Below the pieces are notes generated by a model. The model was given only the letters and a program-made list of their open reading frames with translations, searched no databases and was not told the origin of the DNA. A program made the position numbers and the translations under genes. From Humisphaera sp. (GTDB lineage Bacteria > Planctomycetota > Phycisphaerae > Tepidisphaerales > Tepidisphaeraceae), in NCBI GenBank assembly GCA_025351525.1, contig JANXVV010000521.1, forward strand, positions 1-5,591: a stretch of 5,591 nt of DNA. Direction: 5' to 3'. Positions 1-5,591 of this stretch are shown piece by piece (the stretch's first letter is position 1; each line of letters starts with the position of its first letter).

Positions 1-964
1 GCTCATAGACGTATCCCAGTCCCAGCGACAAAACGAAAATCGGAGGGGCCATCCACAGCGGGTGGAAGCTGGCGAAAATGAGCGAGGTTAAAAGGATCGC
101 CATCCATCCGTGCCAGGGCGCGGGTTGCAGCAATCGCGCAGGCAATGGCATCGGTTGATAGGGCCGCACGACGGGACTGACCGGCGTGATCCCCTCATTG
201 CCGGGAACGATTTCCAAGTCGGCGAGAACGGGAAGAGGCGGCTCGGCGATTTCGGTCGCGATCGGCTTGGCCATGAGCCGCATCAGCATCTGTCGGAACA
301 GCGTTTGAAGATGCCCGCGAAATAGAAATTCTTCAAACAGCGGGGCGCAAATCGTGGCCCCGATGGCGATCGAAATGCCCGCGCCGCGCGTTTGGGATTG
401 ACCGAGACTTTTCAGCAGCACGTGTTCAGTCGGATGTTGAAACCGCAGGTACTGATAGAAGACATTCAGGAACATCAATGTCCAGAACACCGGTGGGCCG
501 GCGATGAGAAATCCGATGATGCCGCTGAAAAGGCCGGGTCGAAATTTGCGGGGACTGAGGCCGAGTCGATCCAGCCAGCCTTCTTTCATGAACAGGCCCG
601 CCGCCAGCATGACCAGGAATCCGAGCGTGGGGGGAACGGTGCTGAGGAAGGCCCAGTCGCGGGTGGTGAGGAGCGACTCGACGTTGGCGGGAATGTCTTT
701 CAGGCCGGCCTGCTTCCACTGCGATTGCCGGTATCCAAGATACGCCGACTGGACACAGATCCAAGTGCAGATGGTGATGAAAAAGACGAGCAGGAGAACG
801 CCGGCGCCCTGTTCCGGCAAGCGCTGGGGGCCGACGATGTCATTGCGGCGGAAGACGCCGAAACGCTTTGCCAGGATGAAGGAGAGCGCGGTGAAAAACA
901 GGATGATGAGCAGGGGTATGGCAGCGATGGGGGGATCGGGAACCGCCGCGGATAAAATTGACAT
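1..964 (-). CDS. CPBP-family intramembrane metalloprotease (CAAX/Rce1-like), C-terminus beyond window
   Basis: This is a predicted multi-pass membrane protein, of which 321 residues are visible before it leaves the window at position 1. Hydrophobic segments lie near residues 12-33, 54-76, 108-126, 147-170, 196-210, 287-300 and 306-320. The family signature is present: Glu211-Glu212 with Arg216 (EEFLFRG), then FASFH with His301. In the CPBP/Rce1 family these glutamates and histidines form the intramembrane active site. The last conserved His/Asn motif would lie past the edge. The start is well fixed, because an in-frame TGA directly precedes this ATG and a GGAAG ribosome site lies 6 nt upstream. 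The two motifs are separated by an unusually long, proline-rich stretch (about residues 231-285). The substrate is unknown: family members process prenylated proteins, bacteriocins or signalling proteins. The gene is divergent from trpC with no obvious functional link. The family call is strong; the role is open. Confidence 0.87.
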   Translation of the reverse strand, partial: MSILSAAVPDPPIAAIPLLIILFFTALSFILAKRFGVFRRNDIVGPQRLPEQGAGVLLLVFFITICTWICVQSAYLGYRQSQWKQAGLKDIPANVESLLTTRDWAFLSTVPPTLGFLVMLAAGLFMKEGWLDRLGLSPRKFRPGLFSGIIGFLIAGPPVFWTLMFLNVFYQYLRFQHPTEHVLLKSLGQSQTRGAGISIAIGATICAPLFEEFLFRGHLQTLFRQMLMRLMAKPIATEIAEPPLPVLADLEIVPGNEGITPVSPVVRPYQPMPLPARLLQPAPWHGWMAILLTSLIFASFHPLWMAPPIFVLSLGLGYVYE

Positions 965-970
965 TCAGGT

Positions 971-975
971 CTTCC
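971..975 (-). promoter_or_regulatory. Ribosome binding site of the CPBP protease gene
   Basis: On the minus strand this reads GGAAG, with 6 nt to the ATG at 964. Together with the in-frame TGA immediately before that ATG, it fixes the start codon. Confidence 0.6.
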
Positions 976-999
976 GGTTTAGAGTGCAAAGCCCAGGCA

Positions 1000-1049
1000 G
1001 CGGGGATGGCTAAGCCGCCAGCGGCCGCTGGCGAATTAGCCATCCCCGC
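1000..1049. repeat. Large imperfect palindrome between divergent genes
   Basis: The outer arms 1000-1013 and 1036-1049 are perfect 14-bp inverted repeats. The inner part 1016-1033 is a perfect 18-nt palindrome centred on GCGGCCGC. Only two positions (1014-1015 against 1034-1035) fail to pair, giving about 23 bp of GC-rich stem. It sits between the start codons of two divergent genes, 36 bp from the protease start and 53 bp from the trpC start. A simple terminator role is therefore unlikely and there is no T-tract. It could be a dispersed REP-like repeat, an operator-like site, or a leader hairpin in either transcript. The palindrome is seen directly; its role is unknown. Confidence 0.8.
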
Positions 1050-1102
1050 GCGATACCCTGCCATTCTACGCAAGCCTAAGATGTTTACCACGATCCACCT
1101 TT

Positions 1103-1933
1103 ATGAGCAGCATCCTCGACAAAATCGTCCAAACCAAACGCGAAGAAATTGCCGCGCGACAACCGCAACGCCCCATCGAATTATTGAAGGAAGAGATTGC
1201 AACCCTGGGCCGCCCGCGCAACTTTTTCCATGCCGTCACCCACAAGGCGACCGGCAAGAATGCCAAACCCCTCAATCTGATTGCCGAGATCAAGAAAGCC
1301 TCCCCAAGCGCGGGGGTGATCCGGGAGAACTTCGATCCGGTGGAGATTGCCGAGATTTACGCCGCCAACGGGGCCGATGCGCTGAGCGTGTTGACGGATG
1401 AGCGGTATTTTCAAGGTCATCTCAGCTACATCCACGCCGTGCGCGATGCGGTGCAGTTGCCGGTGCTGCGGAAGGATTTCATCGTCGACCCGTACCAGGT
1501 GTATGAGTCGCGGGCCGCCGGGGCCGATGCGATTCTGCTGATCGCCGAGTGTCTGGAGATGAGCCAACTGATCGACCTGCAAATTTTGGCGATTGAATTG
1601 TACCTGACGGTGCTGATCGAGGTTCACGATTTGGAAAATCTCATTCGCGTCCGCGACCGGGTGATCGGTTTTCCGCACAAAAGTTACAGCCTGCTCGGAA
1701 TCAACAATCGCGACCTGCGGAATTTCAAGACTGACCTCGGCAACACCATAAGAATGGCCGAGTTGGTGGAAGACCGCAGCGTGTTGGTAAGCGAGAGCGG
1801 AATCAACACGCACGCCGACATCAAGAAACTGGCCGCCGCCGGTGTCAGCGCGGTCCTCGTCGGTGAGACGCTCATGCGGAGCGAAGATATCGGGGCGAAG
1901 ATGAGGGAGATGATGGGGGGAAGTTGTCAGTGA
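1103..1933 (+). CDS. trpC: Indole-3-glycerol phosphate synthase
   Basis: This cytoplasmic (beta/alpha)8-barrel enzyme converts 1-(2-carboxyphenylamino)-1-deoxyribulose 5-phosphate to indole-3-glycerol phosphate, with loss of CO2 and water, in tryptophan synthesis. At 276 residues it has the normal length for a monofunctional TrpC. All expected catalytic residues can be placed by the family pattern: Glu62 and Lys64 (IAEIKKASPS), Lys124 (LRKDF), Glu173 (LIEVHD), Asn201 (GINNRDL), and Glu231-Ser232 (SESGI). The phosphate-binding end GVSAVLVGE lies at 247-255. The N-terminus (SSILDKIVQTKREEIAARQ) is typical of the family and supports this ATG, although no clear Shine-Dalgarno sequence precedes it. 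No other trp gene is in the window, so it seems to be a stand-alone gene. It ends in a convergent gap with a hairpin terminator. I see no Trp-rich leader peptide or attenuator upstream. The identification is very secure. Confidence 0.97.
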   Translation: MSSILDKIVQTKREEIAARQPQRPIELLKEEIATLGRPRNFFHAVTHKATGKNAKPLNLIAEIKKASPSAGVIRENFDPVEIAEIYAANGADALSVLTDERYFQGHLSYIHAVRDAVQLPVLRKDFIVDPYQVYESRAAGADAILLIAECLEMSQLIDLQILAIELYLTVLIEVHDLENLIRVRDRVIGFPHKSYSLLGINNRDLRNFKTDLGNTIRMAELVEDRSVLVSESGINTHADIKKLAAAGVSAVLVGETLMRSEDIGAKMREMMGGSCQ

Positions 1934-2041
1934 GGAAGTGGACAGTGGGGAAGTTGCCGGAAAATGCAAAAGCGGGCGATCTGTTTCAGATCGCCCGCTT
2001 TTCTACCATTAACTAATCACTTCCCCACCAACAACTTCCCC
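1917..2041. repeat. Inverted repeat flanking the convergent terminator
   Basis: Positions 1917-1942 and 2016-2041 are inverted copies matching at 21 of the first 24 bases, with the core GGGGAAGTTGT. A second direct copy of GGGGAAGTTG lies at 1947-1956, and a related CT-rich stretch continues to 2050. The left arm covers the last codons and stop of trpC, and the right arm ends close to the stop codon of the minus-strand gene. The arms enclose the 16-bp hairpin at 1968-2002, so the whole convergent gap is arranged symmetrically. Whether this is an old palindromic insertion or a local duplication cannot be told from one copy. Confidence 0.6.
1968..2002. terminator. Bidirectional intrinsic terminator between trpC and the exported-protein gene
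   Basis: A perfect 16-bp inverted repeat (1968-1983 and 1987-2002) surrounds a TTT loop. The stem is GC-rich inside, with AAAA at the left base and TTTT at the right base, so either strand gives a hairpin ending in a short U run. It lies 35 bp after the trpC stop and 49 bp after the stop of the convergent minus-strand gene, which is the ideal place to end both transcripts. Confidence 0.85.
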
Positions 2042-2050
2042 CACTTCTTC

Positions 2051-3832
2051 TCATAACCCGCCCGGTTTCCCTTGCCCGCCGCCCATCATTTTCAATTGAA
2101 TCGTGGTGGTGACCATGGCTTCGATCAGGTCGGCGGGGATGAAAATATCCTCGCGGACTGCTGGGCCATCGGTGCCGATGGCGATGCCGATCGGGGCCAG
2201 ATCGGGCTTGATGTTCACCGGGATCGGCATGCCCATCATCTTTGCATAGTTAGTGCCGGTGGTCACGAATTGGCCGAGATCGAAGTAGAACACCCCGAGG
2301 CGGGTGGCGGGCAGATTGCGGGTGACCATCTGCACATTCGGCTGCTTCGACAGCGAGTCGTTATTTTCCTTTGCCGCCTTGATCGCCGTGCCGATCATCG
2401 CATCATCCAGACCGAGCACCGTCAGCAGGTGCTGGTCATCCAGGACGGCATTGTAACCGGTGGCGCCGGCCGGGCCGTACATCATCGTCATCATCTGCTT
2501 GGCTTGGGCGGCGGTGCCTTCGTTGCCGGTGATTTCGGTGGTGAACTGCGTAAACGAAATGCCGTCGATGGTTTTGGCGTTCGGGGTGAAGACGGTCTTC
2601 GTCTGCGGCTGATTCGGGATCAGCGCCATCAACTGCTGCTGGGCCTCCAACATCTGCTGCTGCCCGGCAACGAGCACCTTGGCATCGCCTTTGGTGATCG
2701 TCACCGATTGAATCAGCGAGCTGGCTCCGAGCGCGCCGGTCGGGGCGATCAAGCCGATGACCTGACCTTTGTTCACCGCCATCAACTGCTTGACGGATTC
2801 GAGCATTTTCACGATGGGCTTCAACTCATCACCGCTAGTGGCCAACTGCGCCTCGATCGGCTTCAGCAGGTCCGCCAGCATTTTCGCGCCTTCGTCGCCC
2901 GCCGTGGTGCCACCGCCGAAAAACAGGTATTTCGCATCGGGCAATCCGGCCAGCATCGGGGCATCCGTGCCCTTGATCGCGGCGAATGATTTGCCGAGAT
3001 ACGAATCGCCCTTGAAATCGGCCAAAATCGAGGTGGCGATCCCCTCCTTGTTCAGATTGAAGCTGAGCGTGGCCGACGTCGAATCGGCGAGGAATTCCTC
3101 GCCCATCGCCAATCCCTGCATCACGACGGCTTTGATCAGCGGCGCATATTTCGCGGTCTTCTCGTCCTTGGTGAAATTCTTTTCAACCTCTCCCAGAATC
3201 GTTTCCTTTTTATCCTTGAGCAGCTTGTCGAGCTTCGGGCCGAGAACCAAAAAATTGACGATGGTCACCGCATCTTTGCCGGCCAATTCCTTGGCGGCCA
3301 CACCGGTGGGTTTAAACCCGTCGGGCTTTTTGGCAAGCAGTTCCTTGGTCGGTGCGATCGCGGCGTACTTGCCCCAGTTCATGGCGTAAGTCGCTTCCTT
3401 ATCCTTCTCACCCTTCACCGTCATGGTAAACACGTCCATCTCGCCATCCTTCTTCGCATCGGCAAAATTGCCGATGAAGGCGGCGTAGTCGGTGACCGGA
3501 ACTAAAATCAGCAACGGGGGCTGCGCGCCGTCCAGATCGCCGTTGGTCAAAACGATGGCGGCATCGGCATTACGGTCAACGCCTTTGGTGATTCCGCCCG
3601 ATTCCAGCAACGCCCCCAACGGGTCGGCGGCCTGCGGAGCCATCTCCACCAACCCCCACTGCTTGGCCAGCGCCGCAGCCTTGTCATTCACCTCGGTCAG
3701 ATTTTTGATCCGAAAGACCACCAGCGCATCGCTCGGCACCAGATCCAAAACCTGTGCCTGATTCGCGGTGACCCACAACGTCATCACCGAAACGGCAACG
3801 CAAAACGGCATCTGTCGAAAAAATCGCTTCAT
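2051..3832 (-). CDS. Uncharacterised exported protein, 593 aa, possibly DUF3352-like
   Basis: I do not recognise a characterised homologue. The N-terminus is a clear Sec signal peptide: KRFFR, a hydrophobic core to about residue 22, and a likely signal-peptidase site near VTA (21-23). There is no lipobox. The predicted mature protein has no cysteine and no further membrane segment, so it is probably a soluble periplasmic or extracellular protein. It starts with VPSDALVVFRIKNL (32-45). A similar Pro-Asp-Ala-hydrophobic pattern recurs at 298-305 (PDAKYLFF), hinting at two related halves; this resembles the DUF3352 style of protein, as a guess from memory. Residues 391-402 are Gln-rich and the end is Gly-rich (MMGGGQGKPGGL). 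I chose the start at 3832 because AAGGAG lies 5 nt upstream and the signal peptide begins there. An in-frame ATG at 3892 would add 20 residues ahead of the signal peptide and overlap the promoter. The gene is monocistronic, convergent with trpC and divergent from moaA. Confidence 0.85.
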   Translation of the reverse strand: MKRFFRQMPFCVAVSVMTLWVTANQAQVLDLVPSDALVVFRIKNLTEVNDKAAALAKQWGLVEMAPQAADPLGALLESGGITKGVDRNADAAIVLTNGDLDGAQPPLLILVPVTDYAAFIGNFADAKKDGEMDVFTMTVKGEKDKEATYAMNWGKYAAIAPTKELLAKKPDGFKPTGVAAKELAGKDAVTIVNFLVLGPKLDKLLKDKKETILGEVEKNFTKDEKTAKYAPLIKAVVMQGLAMGEEFLADSTSATLSFNLNKEGIATSILADFKGDSYLGKSFAAIKGTDAPMLAGLPDAKYLFFGGGTTAGDEGAKMLADLLKPIEAQLATSGDELKPIVKMLESVKQLMAVNKGQVIGLIAPTGALGASSLIQSVTITKGDAKVLVAGQQQMLEAQQQLMALIPNQPQTKTVFTPNAKTIDGISFTQFTTEITGNEGTAAQAKQMMTMMYGPAGATGYNAVLDDQHLLTVLGLDDAMIGTAIKAAKENNDSLSKQPNVQMVTRNLPATRLGVFYFDLGQFVTTGTNYAKMMGMPIPVNIKPDLAPIGIAIGTDGPAVREDIFIPADLIEAMVTTTIQLKMMGGGQGKPGGL

Positions 3833-3837
3833 ATCTG

Positions 3838-3843
3838 CTCCTT
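3838..3843 (-). promoter_or_regulatory. Ribosome binding site that fixes the exported-protein start
   Basis: On the minus strand this is AAGGAG, 5 nt before the ATG at 3832. It is a near-ideal Shine-Dalgarno sequence and favours this start over the in-frame ATG at 3892. Confidence 0.75.
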
Positions 3844-3883
3844 CAATCTTCCTGAAAAAATGTGATGTCTCGATCCGCGAGCC

Positions 3884-3911
3884 ATCGTACAATTGAATGC
3901 CAGACGGTCAA
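3884..3911 (-). promoter_or_regulatory. Sigma70-type promoter for the exported-protein gene
   Basis: On the minus strand TTGACC (3911-3906) and TACGAT (3889-3884) are 16 bp apart, matching the -35 consensus at 5 of 6 and the -10 at 4 of 6 positions. Transcription would begin near 3877, giving a leader of about 45 nt before the ATG at 3832. Planctomycete promoters need not follow this consensus, so this is a reasonable candidate only. Confidence 0.5.
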
Positions 3912-3947
3912 CCGAAAATACGTTACCCCAAACGTCGCAAACCCGGC

Positions 3948-3956
3948 TATTATAAA
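3948..3956 (+). promoter_or_regulatory. Possible -10 region for moaA
   Basis: The AT-rich stretch TATTATAAA stands out in otherwise GC-rich DNA, 37-45 bp before the moaA start, and could supply a -10 element (TATTAT or TATAAA). I see no good -35 box at the correct distance upstream, so the assignment is weak. Confidence 0.3.
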
Positions 3957-3979
3957 AGAGTGATCTTGTTTGTATTCGC

Positions 3980-3984
3980 AAGGA
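3980..3984 (+). promoter_or_regulatory. Ribosome binding site of moaA
   Basis: AAGGA lies 8 nt before the ATG at 3993. It supports that start over any internal methionine. Confidence 0.6.
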
Positions 3985-3992
3985 TTTGATCG

Positions 3993-5123
3993 ATGCGTCT
4001 GCCTTTGCTGGAAATGCCTGCCCCCGCCCGCCGAGCCGTTGAATCCCATTTCGACACCGGCCCACGGTCCATCTCGGCGGTTCGGGTGCTGCGGATCAGC
4101 ATCACCGACCGCTGCAACTTTCGCTGCGTCTATTGTATGCCGGAAGAAGGCGTGCAGTGGTTGCCGAAAGAGGGCATTCTGACGTTCGAGGAAATTTCAG
4201 AAGTCGTGAAAGCCGCCATCGTCATCCATGGCATTCGGCGATTCAAACTCACCGGCGGTGAACCGACCGTGCGGCATGGGCTGGTCGACTTGGTCAAACT
4301 CCTCCGAAATATCGACGGCATCGAAGACCTCTCCCTGACCACCAACGGCATGTTGATGAACGAGATGGCACGGCCCTTAAAAGACGCCGGCCTCGATCGG
4401 GTGACGATCAGCTTGGACAGCCTGCGCCCGGATCGCTTCCGCCGTATCACCCGCACCGGCGAACTGGCCACTGTGCTGCGCGGCTTGGATCGGTGCGAGT
4501 CGGTCGGGCTGGATTCGCTCAAGGTCAACTGCGTGACGATGCGCGGCACCAACGAAGATGAGTTTGCCGATTTCGCCCGGCTGACCCTCGATCGAAACCT
4601 GACGGTGCGATTCATCGAGTACATGCCCCTCGGCGATGCAGCTTTGATGCACACGATCGGCTCGTCGAAAAAAGTCGCGGAGGAAGAGATCGGCCCCGCC
4701 GGTGGATGCGGCGCGCAGGATCGCGGCGAGGATGCGTTCATCCCGGAAGCCGAGGTGCGCGACCGGATCGAGGCCGATCTCGGCCCGCTGGTTTCCGTCG
4801 ATCGAGAGAGTGAATCGGGTGTCGGGCCGGCCATCCCGTACCGTCTGGCGTTGGGCAATCCGGTTGGCCGCATTGGATTTATCAGCGCGATGTCGGCTCC
4901 ATTTTGCGCCACCTGCAACCGTCTTCGCCTAACCGCCAACGGCGTGCTTCGATCGTGCCTTTTTGAAGGCGGTGAAGTGGAAATTCGCGACCTGCTCCGC
5001 CGAACCAGCGAACCGCAGAAACGGCGTGAAGCGCTGGCCCATGCGATGGCCGAGTGCGTGCGACTGAAACCGGATGTTCATTCGATGCGCGGGAATCAGC
5101 AGATGAGCCGTATCGGGGGATGA
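3993..5123 (+). CDS. moaA: GTP 3',8-cyclase (molybdenum cofactor biosynthesis protein A)
   Basis: This radical-SAM enzyme converts GTP to 3',8-cyclo-7,8-dihydro-GTP, which MoaC turns into cyclic pyranopterin phosphate, the first molybdenum cofactor intermediate. The N-terminal 4Fe-4S cluster that cleaves SAM is held by Cys41, Cys45 and Cys48 (CNFRCVYC). The SAM-binding TGGEP follows at 87-91. The second, substrate-binding cluster is held by Cys305, Cys308 and Cys322, in the context FCATCNRLRLTANG with the conserved arginines. The protein ends in SRIGG, and the Gly-Gly tail needed for activity in this family is intact. At 376 residues it is longer than the 329 residues of E. coli MoaA. About 20-25 extra residues lie at roughly 219-249, between MPLGD and FIPEAEV, and there is a modest N-terminal extension. 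No moaC, moaD, moaE or mog lies beside it here. All key residues are present, so it is probably functional. Confidence 0.96.
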   Translation: MRLPLLEMPAPARRAVESHFDTGPRSISAVRVLRISITDRCNFRCVYCMPEEGVQWLPKEGILTFEEISEVVKAAIVIHGIRRFKLTGGEPTVRHGLVDLVKLLRNIDGIEDLSLTTNGMLMNEMARPLKDAGLDRVTISLDSLRPDRFRRITRTGELATVLRGLDRCESVGLDSLKVNCVTMRGTNEDEFADFARLTLDRNLTVRFIEYMPLGDAALMHTIGSSKKVAEEEIGPAGGCGAQDRGEDAFIPEAEVRDRIEADLGPLVSVDRESESGVGPAIPYRLALGNPVGRIGFISAMSAPFCATCNRLRLTANGVLRSCLFEGGEVEIRDLLRRTSEPQKRREALAHAMAECVRLKPDVHSMRGNQQMSRIGG

Positions 5124-5142
5124 CCAATTTGTGGCGATTGCC

Positions 5143-5147
5143 AGGGA
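5143..5147 (+). promoter_or_regulatory. Ribosome binding site of the antitoxin gene
   Basis: AGGGA lies 5 nt before the ATG at 5153. The alternative in-frame ATG at 5120 has only a G-run directly against it, with no proper spacing, so this site favours the start at 5153. Confidence 0.5.
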
Positions 5148-5152
5148 ATGCA

Positions 5153-5410
5153 ATGATCTCGACGCGACATACCCAGTCACTCGACGAATTTCGCCGGAAA
5201 GCAACGGAAACGCTCGACCGACTGAGCCAGACAGGCGAGGCGGAAATCCTGACCGTCGACGGCGAAGCCCGTGCGGTGCTCCTGTCACCGGCTGCTTATG
5301 ACGAACTGGCGGAAGCGAGCAATGTCTCTCGCGATGTGACGGTGATTCGACAGGCCGTGCGTGAACTCGATGATGGCAAAGGGCGGGACGCCAGGCAACC
5401 GGTTTGCTAA
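5153..5410 (+). CDS. Phd/YefM-family type II antitoxin-like protein
   Basis: This is a small cytoplasmic protein of 85 residues. The pattern SLDEFRRKATETLDRLSQTG followed by EILTVDGEARAVLLSPAAYDEL (residues 9-52) is the Phd/YefM fold: an N-terminal DNA-binding domain with the typical beta-hairpin and the 'AVL-S-Y-L' signature. The tail (VIRQAVRELDDGKGRDAR, 64-81) resembles the toxin-binding helix and GKGR turn seen in many members, but it stops soon after, at a terminal Cys. Phd-type proteins bind their own operator and neutralise a RelE/YoeB-, Doc- or PIN-type toxin. No such toxin is encoded in the 181 bp downstream in any plus-strand frame. The gene begins 29 bp after moaA. An alternative in-frame ATG at 5120 would overlap the moaA stop and add 11 residues. 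It may be an orphan antitoxin, a regulator, or a pair whose toxin lies elsewhere. Confidence 0.8.
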   Translation: MISTRHTQSLDEFRRKATETLDRLSQTGEAEILTVDGEARAVLLSPAAYDELAEASNVSRDVTVIRQAVRELDDGKGRDARQPVC

Positions 5411-5440
5411 AACGTCTGTTAGGGACTCCAATTTATTCTC

Positions 5441-5488
5441 CTCTAATAACCACCTGCACATGAGTGGTGCTGCGGTGTAACATTAGAG
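5441..5488. repeat. Imperfect inverted repeat / possible stem-loop downstream of the antitoxin gene
   Basis: Three nested short helices can form: CTCTAAT with ATTAGAG (5441-5447/5482-5488), CACC with GGTG (5451-5454/5474-5477) and GCAC with GTGC (5456-5459/5467-5470), around a 7-nt loop. It begins 31 bp after the antitoxin stop. No T-run follows, so it is a poor intrinsic terminator. It could be an operator-like site or a structured RNA, or it may be chance. Confidence 0.35.
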
Positions 5489-5591
5489 TGGCGAGATGTC
5501 TGTATCACGAATAGGCCCATGCGATTTCAATCGAACAATTTGACGAATGAAACTCGAATCATTTATTGCGCGCTCGGCCTCGCTCTCTACG
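5489..5591. other. Right-edge sequence without a supportable gene
   Basis: This stretch is more AT-rich than the genes. Two plus-strand ATG codons open frames that reach the window edge: 5519 (24 codons) and 5547 (15 codons). Neither has a convincing ribosome site, and neither gives a recognisable protein start. On the minus strand a 35-codon frame also enters from the edge and ends near 5486. The next gene may begin or end here, but the sequence does not decide which. Confidence 0.3.

Noticed and set aside
392..955. Plus-strand frames of 187 and 169 codons opposite the protease
   Set aside because: The minus-strand reading gives membrane helices and CPBP motifs. The plus-strand products are charged and low in complexity.
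1051..1102. trp attenuator, T-box or leader peptide upstream of trpC
   Set aside because: No short frame with Trp codons, no T-box sequence, and no terminator/antiterminator pair is visible in this gap.
1181..1969. Open frame of 262 codons on the minus strand opposite trpC
   Set aside because: trpC on the plus strand has every catalytic motif. The opposing frame gives a His/Gln/Arg-rich, low-complexity product with no recognisable domain, as expected from GC-rich codon bias.
1917..2050. CRISPR-like array from the repeated GGGGAAGTTG units
   Set aside because: The units are short, few, irregularly spaced and partly inverted. There are no equal-length spacers and no cas genes.
2072..2989. Open frame of 305 codons on the plus strand opposite the exported protein
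   Set aside because: The product is full of His, Gly, Arg and Gln with no domain pattern. The minus-strand gene has a signal peptide, ribosome site and promoter.
3830..3892. Longer start at 3892 for the exported protein
   Set aside because: It would place 20 charged residues before a normal signal peptide and overlap the likely -10 box. The ATG at 3832 has an ideal ribosome site.
4130..4939. Minus-strand frame of 269 codons opposite moaA
   Set aside because: The product is Ser/Arg-rich without motifs, while moaA on the other strand is complete with both cluster motifs.
5519..5591. Possible gene starts at 5519 and 5547 running off the right edge
   Set aside because: Only 24 and 15 codons are visible, ribosome sites are weak, and neither peptide is recognisable. 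A toxin partner could not be seen in them.

Overview
The window looks like ordinary chromosomal DNA from a GC-rich bacterium, probably a planctomycete. This lineage call is an inference. It rests on the exported, cysteine-free 593-residue protein of a style I associate with Planctomycetota, on a biosynthetic gene (trpC) standing apart from its pathway partners, and on loosely spaced single genes on alternating strands. No rRNA or marker gene is present to confirm it. I see no phage, transposase, CRISPR array or tRNA.

Layout. Positions 1-964 (minus strand) hold a CPBP/CAAX-type membrane protease whose C-terminus runs off the left edge. It is divergent from trpC (1103-1933, plus), and the 138-bp gap between them carries a near-perfect 50-nt palindrome (1000-1049). 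trpC converges on a large exported protein of unknown function (2051-3832, minus). The gap between these two holds a perfect 16-bp hairpin that can terminate both genes, flanked by inverted copies of a short repeat. A 160-bp divergent promoter region (3833-3992) separates the exported protein from moaA (3993-5123, plus). A short Phd/YefM-type antitoxin gene follows (5153-5410, plus) and is probably cotranscribed with moaA. The last 181 bp carry a possible structured element and no convincing gene.

How the genes relate. They do not form one pathway. TrpC makes indole-3-glycerol phosphate for tryptophan, MoaA starts molybdenum cofactor synthesis, the protease acts in the membrane, and the exported protein acts outside the cytoplasm. 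The only likely operon is moaA plus the antitoxin gene, and no toxin partner is visible. I did not find a convincing new multi-gene system. The points worth a second look are the palindromic intergenic elements, the insertions in the protease and in MoaA, the exported protein, and the orphan antitoxin.
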